Below are positions 30,959 to 37,500 of a DNA stretch of 64,000 nucleotides, one piece after another. Source of the DNA: Chloroflexota bacterium (GTDB lineage: Bacteria > Chloroflexota > Anaerolineae > Caldilineales > Caldilineaceae); the NCBI GenBank assembly GCA_024277175.1, contig JAJRVT010000155.1:1-64000 (forward strand), read 5' to 3'. The first letter of the stretch is position 1. Every line of letters begins with the position of its first letter. The notes under the pieces were generated by a model that did no database searches, was not told the DNA's origin, and saw only the letters and a list, made by a program, of their open reading frames with translations. The translations under genes were made by a program, and so were the position numbers.

Positions 30959-32584
30959 TCAGCGGCGGCGGGTGACAAGGGCCAACGCCCCATGCAGTTC
31001 ATCGCTCCTGAACAGGAGACTGATGGTCCCGTAGACGCCCGCGGCCAGGATCGCGCCGCCGATGGCCGCCACCCACACCTCCAAAGTGGCGGAGGGCAGA
31101 CGTCCCGGCAGCCAGCGCAGCCAGACGGTCACGGCGATCCCCATGCCCACGGCCGCCACGCCGCTGCTCGCCACAGCCCGCGTCAGACGCCGCCCCTCGA
31201 TACCCCCCATCCGTCTGCGCAACAACGCCAGCAACAAGACCATCTCCAACGTGGTAGCCACGCTGTTGGCCAGCGCCAGACCGCCAAATCCTAAATAGTG
31301 GACCCACCATAGACTGAAGAGGATATTGAGAACCATGGCCCCGATACCGATCAAGACCGGCGTCATGGTGTCGTGGAGCGCGTAAAAGGCGCGCACGGTG
31401 ATCTCCAGCCCGGAGTGGGCCACCAGACCGATGGCGTAGAACTGAAGCGCAAACGCGACCAGGGCCGTGCTCTCCGCGGTGAAATTGCCCCGCTCCAGCA
31501 GCACCTGGATCAAGGGCGTGCGCAACACGTACAGCCCTACGGCCGCGGGAATGGTGAGGAAGAAGACGGTGCGCAGGGTGCGGCCAAAGGCGCGCTGCAT
31601 CTCCCCATGGCGACCGCCCGCGTACTGGGCCGCGAAGGTGGGAAACGTTGCCGTAGCCAGGGCCTGGGCGAAGATCCCCTGGGGCAGCAGCATCAACAGC
31701 CAGGCGTAGTTGAGCGCGCTCAGGCTGCCCGGGGCCAGGTTGCTGGCCAGAATAGTGTTGACCAGAAACTGCATCTGTACGAAAAAGAGGCCCAGCACCC
31801 GGGGACCCATGAGGCGTCCCACCTCGCGCACGCCAGGGTAGCGGATGGAGATGCTGGGGATATAGCGACCGCCATAGCGCCAGAGGCCAGGCAACTGGAT
31901 CAGCAGATGGGCCAATGCACCGACAACGACGCCCACAACCAGACCGTAGACGCCCATGCGCGGGGCCAGGAGCCACGCGCCGGCGATGATGGCCAAGTTG
32001 TAGAGCACGGGCGCGGCCGCGGGCAGCAGAAAATGCTGCAACGCATTGAGCGCGCCCATGACCAGTCCGCTGGCGCCAAAGATGATCGTACTGAGCAACA
32101 TCCAGCGCATGAGGCTTGCGGTCAACGCTTGCTGAGCCGGCGGGAAGCCAGGGGCGATGACACGAGCCACCAGCGGCTCGGCGAAGATCGCGGCCAGGCC
32201 CGCAGCCACTATCAGAAGCAGGGTGACCAGGTTCAGCACCCGGCTGAAGAGCAGCCAGGCGTCCCGATGGCTTTTGTTGACCAGATAAGCGGCGAAGGTG
32301 GGGATGAATGCGCTGCCCAGCGCACCGCCAGCCACCAGTTGAAAGAGAATGTCGGGGATGCGGAAAGCGGCCAGGTAGGCGTCCAACTGGGCGCTGGTGC
32401 CGAACTGCGCGCCGATGACGATCTCCCGGGCCAGGCCGGTGACGCGGCTGATCACAAAGAAGAACATGACGATCATGGCCGCATGGGCGACGCCCCGGCT
32501 GTCCAGGGTGACGGGGCGTCTTCCAGCTTGATCTTCATCGGTTATGGCGGCTTCGAGCGGCGCAGGCTCCTGTTGCACAGTCAT
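30959..32584 (-). CDS. murJ: Lipid II flippase MurJ
   Basis: A 541-aa polytopic membrane protein of the MviN/MurJ (MOP exporter) family with about 14 helices. Family segments such as SRVTGLAREIVIGAQFGTSAQLDAYLAAFRIPD at the N-terminus and LLPQGIFAQALATATFPTFAAQYA in the middle are clear. It flips lipid II for peptidoglycan synthesis. It is divergent from the following plus-strand genes; a family E repeat fills the gap. Confidence 0.94.
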   Translation of the reverse strand: MTVQQEPAPLEAAITDEDQAGRRPVTLDSRGVAHAAMIVMFFFVISRVTGLAREIVIGAQFGTSAQLDAYLAAFRIPDILFQLVAGGALGSAFIPTFAAYLVNKSHRDAWLLFSRVLNLVTLLLIVAAGLAAIFAEPLVARVIAPGFPPAQQALTASLMRWMLLSTIIFGASGLVMGALNALQHFLLPAAAPVLYNLAIIAGAWLLAPRMGVYGLVVGVVVGALAHLLIQLPGLWRYGGRYIPSISIRYPGVREVGRLMGPRVLGLFFVQMQFLVNTILASNLAPGSLSALNYAWLLMLLPQGIFAQALATATFPTFAAQYAGGRHGEMQRAFGRTLRTVFFLTIPAAVGLYVLRTPLIQVLLERGNFTAESTALVAFALQFYAIGLVAHSGLEITVRAFYALHDTMTPVLIGIGAMVLNILFSLWWVHYLGFGGLALANSVATTLEMVLLLALLRRRMGGIEGRRLTRAVASSGVAAVGMGIAVTVWLRWLPGRLPSATLEVWVAAIGGAILAAGVYGTISLLFRSDELHGALALVTRRR

Positions 32585-32608
32585 GGCCCGCGATTATAGC
32601 ACAGGGCC

Positions 32609-32695
32609 CATTTTGACGCAGAGACGCGAAGGTGCGGAGGAACGCAGAGATTTCTCGATTCCTTCTACGCCCCTTTGCACCTCTATGTCAAAATG
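32609..32695. repeat. Family E repeat (acgcagagacgcgaagg...), copy 1
   Basis: cattttgac (32609-32617) and its complement gtcaaaatg (32687-32695) bound iterated acgcagaga / gcgaagg / ctctgcg-type units. A second, longer copy is at 46531-46692. It separates the divergent murJ and nuclease-like genes, so it may include promoter sequence. Confidence 0.75.
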
Positions 32696-32805
32696 CCGCC
32701 GTTAGTCTATACGTCCCGTCTCTCCGAACAGGATTGCGCAGCCGGAACAGATGTGCTAGGATGCGGCAAATCAAATGCATCACCAAACAGAGGACAGCGA
32801 ATTCC

Positions 32806-33555
32806 ATGAGTGCGTACTTTACCATGAACGCCTGGCGGGAAATTCTGGCCAGGATCTTCGATGACATCCCGGGGCAGGACAACGTCAGTCCCCCGTGGCT
32901 GATCAACCCAGCCACCCATCGCCGCTTGAAATTGGACCGCTACTACCCGGACGTGGGTGTGGCCATCCGCTTCGTGGGCCTGAGTGCAAAAGGCCAGCGT
33001 CGCCAGAGCGACTGGGAAGAACGGGAAACCCAGCAACGTGATCTGACCCGATCTGAGCTATGCCGGATCAACGGCGTACAGTTGGCGTTGATCGACCTCA
33101 ATCAGGAGCCGGTCGAACAGATGGACGGGCTGCTGCGCGTGCTTGCGCGCGCCAGCCGCATGTTGGCCTCTAGCGATCGGCCCGACCAGGAAAAGGTGAC
33201 CTGGATGCCACCCCTGGGCCGCGCCCGGGAACGAACCGCAGACCTGCGCGCGCTGATCAAAAAACGTCCGGAGCAGATGATGGCCAATCTGGCCGAAAGC
33301 TGGCGAGATCGGGAAAGCGGTCTCACATCCTCGCTCGCGGCGGATCCCGACCGAAGCGATGAGATAGACAACGCAAGCGCGCCTCCCGTAGATTTCACCC
33401 CCGGCCTGCGGGTGCGGCACAGCCGCTTCGGCGACGGTGTGATCATCGAGGTCAACGGCGACGGTGGGGATGCGACCGTCTCTATTCTCTTCGACGCAGC
33501 CCAGGAGAAGACGTTCCTGGTTTCGCTGCTGAATGGCAAGATCGAGGCGCTGTAG
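32806..33555 (+). CDS. Protein with a degenerate VSR-like nuclease fold and a C-terminal UvrD-type Tudor-like domain
   Basis: A 249-aa protein with no name I can give. Residues 25-110 follow the layout of VSR/PD-(D/E)XK endonuclease-like domains: KLDRYYPDVGVAIRFVG, then QQRDLTRSELCRINGVQLALIDL. The expected catalytic Glu of the AIEFDG-type strand is Arg here, so activity is doubtful. Residues 200-249 (GLRVRHSRFGDGVIIEV to KTFLVSLLNGKIEAL) match the small Tudor-like domain found at the end of UvrD/PcrA helicases, which mediates protein contacts. The start is ATG 32806 with a GAGGA ribosome site. A role in DNA repair or transcription-coupled processes is inference. Confidence 0.6.
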   Translation: MSAYFTMNAWREILARIFDDIPGQDNVSPPWLINPATHRRLKLDRYYPDVGVAIRFVGLSAKGQRRQSDWEERETQQRDLTRSELCRINGVQLALIDLNQEPVEQMDGLLRVLARASRMLASSDRPDQEKVTWMPPLGRARERTADLRALIKKRPEQMMANLAESWRDRESGLTSSLAADPDRSDEIDNASAPPVDFTPGLRVRHSRFGDGVIIEVNGDGGDATVSILFDAAQEKTFLVSLLNGKIEAL

Positions 33556-33674
33556 GCGACGCCCCTCCCCGCGTTTTCGCGACTTTGCGCTATGCTTTGC
33601 GTTATGCTGTCTGGAGCCTGTCGACGCATGGGCAAAATGACGAATCCGAGTCGACGATAGAGAGATGGTGGAAA

Positions 33675-34241
33675 ATGGAAAAACAACCTAATAGCGCCTG
33701 TTGCTTTATCTGTGGCGTGGAAAACGTCGCGGGGGTGCATGTGCGCTTCTACAACACGGTCAATGAACAAGGCGAGCCGGAAGTGCTAGCCCGCTTCACA
33801 GGACAGCCGGTGCACCAGGGCTATCCGGGACGCATGCACGGCGGTGTGGCCAGCGGCATCCTGGACGAGGTTATGGGGCGGGCCATCAACGCGGCGGCTC
33901 AACACGTTCATGACCACGATCATCCTGACGAACGCACCGGGGATCACAGCGAGAAAGATACGACAGAGGAAGACGCCGACCGCTACGCGAATATCGAGTG
34001 GGGCGTTACCGCCGACCTCTCGGTGCGTTTTCGCCAGCCCGTCCCCCTGGGCGTCGAACTGCTCGCGCGCGGGCGCGTTACCCGGGACACCCGCCGGCTA
34101 TTCGAGGGCGCTGGCGAACTTTACCTGCCTGACGGTTCAGTGGCCGTCACTGCGACCGGGCGCTATGTAAAACTAAAACTGGATACAATCGCCGAAAGCC
34201 CCGAGGAATTGGGCTGGCGCGTCTATGATGATGATGCATGA
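33675..34241 (+). CDS. Hotdog-fold thioesterase (PaaI type)
   Basis: A 188-aa acyl-CoA thioesterase-like protein. CCFICGVENVAGVHVRF at the N-terminus, HQGYPGRMHGGVASGILDEVMGRAI in the middle (the HGG-V motif with the following acidic residue) and VRFRQPVPLG are typical of the PaaI group. A roughly 30-residue His/Asp/Glu-rich insertion (HVHDHDHPDERTGDHSEKDTTEED) lies between the two halves and looks metal- or linker-like. Start ATG 33675 sits behind a purine-rich stretch. The stop abuts a family B repeat. Confidence 0.82.
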   Translation: MEKQPNSACCFICGVENVAGVHVRFYNTVNEQGEPEVLARFTGQPVHQGYPGRMHGGVASGILDEVMGRAINAAAQHVHDHDHPDERTGDHSEKDTTEEDADRYANIEWGVTADLSVRFRQPVPLGVELLARGRVTRDTRRLFEGAGELYLPDGSVAVTATGRYVKLKLDTIAESPEELGWRVYDDDA

Positions 34242-34243
34242 CA

Positions 34244-34316
34244 TGGTGGGGGGTGACAGGATGGCAAGATGAACGAACGTCATCCTGCCATCCTGTCACC
34301 CCTCATCTTGTCATGC
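34244..34316. repeat. Family B repeat, copy 3, between convergent genes
   Basis: gtgacaggatggcaagatga and its approximate complement (catcctgccatcctgtcac) form a long hairpin between the thioesterase stop and the stop of the tiny minus-strand membrane peptide. Confidence 0.75.
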
Positions 34317-34430
34317 CTACAGCCCGCTGCCCGCTGCCGCCGCGGCCAGAAGAAAAAATCCAAGCGCGGCCAGGACTGCGATGATGAGTACGAAGTAGAA
34401 GAACCCCGAAAAACTATTATTGTCATCCAT
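34317..34430 (-). CDS. 37-aa single-helix membrane peptide
   Basis: From ATG 34430 the peptide has a short polar head (DDNNS) and one hydrophobic helix (FFYFVLIIAVLAALGFFLLAAAA). A GAAGG site lies about 9 nt upstream. The longer frame to 34562 adds an unrelated leader. No family can be assigned; the short size makes the gene call tentative. Confidence 0.45.
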   Translation of the reverse strand: MDDNNSFSGFFYFVLIIAVLAALGFFLLAAAAAGSGL

Positions 34431-34574
34431 GAGTGGCCTTCTTCCAGGACTGGTCACTCGATGCTCCGAACCGGCGATGAATGTCAGTAACAAGGAGTCA
34501 AGAGTGTGAAAATTAACGGTTGCCACTTTGGATGACGTCCTGTCAAAAGAGAAGTTACGCAAAAATTTTCCCCG

Positions 34575-37500
34575 TCAGTTTTCAATTTTCGTCAAATCAT
34601 CTTCATACCTCACCAACACCCGATAGCCACCGTTCCACGGCTTCTCTTTGGCGAATTGCCCCACCACGCCGGTCACGATGAAGCGCTCGCCCTTCTCCAC
34701 ATAGGGACGCTTCCAGCCCAGGCTGCTGCGCACAGTGACGCGCACCGGCTCCACGTCAGGCCGATCCGGATCCGCAAGGTAGATGCTGTCCCCCTGCCAG
34801 CCGCTGACCACACCGGAAAAGCGAACCAGCCGCCCTTCCAGGCTTTCGCCGATCTCGGCGATGGTCACCAGCAAAGGCGCCAGGGGAGCGCCGCCCTCGA
34901 TGCGCCACACCTGGGCGGGATCGTCCAGCCGGATCTCCATCTCGCCTCGGAATGACTTGGTCACGCCCCGCACCAGCACCCAATCTCCCTCCGCCAGGGG
35001 CGGCAACTGCCCATGACGCAGGTAAACCCGGACGCCAAGCCCGCCGGTGACGCCATCGCCGGCCGGGTCGGCCACATACATGCTGGCGTTGAAAAGCCCC
35101 GGCGGCGCAATAACCACGCCCCGGAATTCCACCCAGCGCTCCAGCCCCTGCCGTTTGGCCATGGTCAGAGATCCTGGCGAACCGCTGGCCTGCCCTTCCC
35201 CGGGATCGATGGTCTCGACCGGGTGCTTGCCCGTGCCATGCATGCCCAGGTTGATCTCGCCGGGCGTGGGGACCGTGTCGTGCTGCCAGTCGCCGCTCTC
35301 CTCATCGCGGCCGATGGAGCCGCCGGGCGCGACGGACCACCCGACCGCGTCCACCTCCCGTCCCTCGGGATCGAGCAGGCGCACATAATCATCCTGATTG
35401 TTCATATTCAGGCGGCTCTCGCTGCGCCAGATGACCAGCCGTTGGCCACCGCCGATGAAGGCGCCGCCGCCAAAGGTGTAGCGTCGGCCAGGCGTCTCAT
35501 CGCCTCGCCGATCGCTCAACTGCCAGCCTGCCAGGGAAGCCGGTCCCGGGTCCAGGTTTTCCAGTTCGATGAACTCATCATCGTTGTCCACCACGCCGTC
35601 GCCGTTGTAATCCAGTTGGGGAGCGGGCATGATTTCACTGATACGCACCTGGCCCGCCACACCTGGACGCACGAAGATGGGGGCAGTCACGGCAAAATCG
35701 CCGTCGGTCTGGGTGGCGACCACGAAGAGGCGCGCGCCGGGGATGGCCGCCGTACGCACCCGCCAATGCCCATCGGCAGGCGGGACGTCCAACTGCTGGA
35801 TCGGCTGATCATTCTGCCAAAGGGTCAACCCGGCCACGTCGCCGGCCGTATCACCGTAGCGAATGTCCAGCGTGACCTCGTTTGCCGGCGGAATCGCGCT
35901 CCCCATCCAGCGGACGAGGCCGTCTTCCATCTCCGCGCGCAGGGCGAGCCAGATCCCCGGCCGGCTCGTCAGCCAGCCCCGGCGCTCGATCAGGGCCGTG
36001 GTCAGACCGAAGACGTCGCGACTCTGCACGACCAAACCGGTGTAACGGGGATACAGGCTCAGCCGGCCGGGCAGGCTGGGGTTGGCGTCGCCCGCCGGCA
36101 GCAAAGGATAATCCCGGCCAACCCAGGCGTCGATCAACGGCTGGAGTTCACCCGGTGCGTACACATCGTCACCCGACGCGGCGATCACCGGCCAGTTATC
36201 CGGCGCGGGCTCGGTCAGCCACTGGGCATAGGCCGACGCCTCACCCAGCCATAACTGGAGTTCCCTGGCGTTGGTCGCCTGGGTGGCCCGCGGTGCGTAG
36301 ACAATGGCCTCTTCACCATCGCTCCCATTCCAGCGCCAGGCCGGCAGCGTCAGCGCCGGGCCGCCTGGCGCGGCCGTCACCTGGTTGTCATCGGCCAGCG
36401 CCAAAAAATCAAGTCCCTCGGCGGCCGCGGCAGCGAGCAGATACGCGGGCGGCGCGGTGAAGCCCTGGCTGAAGTTGCTGCGCGCGCCCAGGCTGCCCCA
36501 GACAGCGACCATGCCATCATCCAGGGCCGGATTGTCGTGGACCAGGGATGCAGGCAAAACCACAGAAACGAAGGGATCCGGGGGGGCGAAGAGCCAGCGC
36601 TGGCGTTGATCATCGGTATCCATCGCGCTTACCTGGCCGGGCGCGTCCTGGAGGCTGAAGCCGGCCGGCGGGCGCAGAGGACCGGTCAGGTCCAGGGCAG
36701 CGTAGTCGCCATCACCGTACGCGACAGCGTCGGCCAACTCGCCCGCGGGGTTGAGCAGCGCCACCTCATCGCCGCCGTCGTTGAGCGCCCACTTGCCGGA
36801 AGCTAGGCCAGGCAGGCGCTCCAGCACCGGCGCGGGATCACCGCTCTCTTCGAACTGGGCGTCGGCGGCGCGAGCGAACGTAGCCCGGAAGGCTGCACCG
36901 TCGCGTGCGATCACGAAACTCGCGCCGGGGGCCAGAGTCGCGTCCCCGGGCAGCGCGTACATGCCTTCACCATCGCCTGGACGCTCGGCGTCACCCACCC
37001 GCCAGCCATCCAGTCCAAGGGGAGCATCGCCCACGTTGCGCAGGACGATGAACTCTTCATCAGCCGATTTGAACGCGACCTCGTCGATACGTAAGGGAGA
37101 CGGCGCTGGTGAAGGAGACCAGACATCGCCAGCCGGTGGTGGCGTGGTGGTGGGCGAAATGGTCGGTGAAGCAGTGGGTGAAGCGTCTGGTGTGGGAGAA
37201 ACGAACGCCGTGGGGACAGGCGTTCCGGATCCTGCATAAGCCTGACCAGGGCTGCCCAGATCGCCGGCCGAGCCGGGCCAGGGCGTCTGCGCCGTCACCC
37301 AGCCGTCGTCTGGAGCGAAGCCAGTTCGCTCTAGACTCGCCCCCTTGGTCGTGGAGAGGCCGCCATCGCCCCACACCACCCGGTCCACTTCCAGGTCTCC
37401 GGGTGCGAGCAGCAGGAGTTCGTCATCGCCGTTGGCCAAGCTGATGGAACTGTAGACGTAGGCCACGCTCACGCCGCCGTTGGCCGCGTAATCCCCGTTG

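Noticed and set aside
31373-32599. 408-codon plus-strand frame opposite murJ
   Set aside because: Gln/Gly/Arg-rich shadow frame; murJ is clearly the coding strand.
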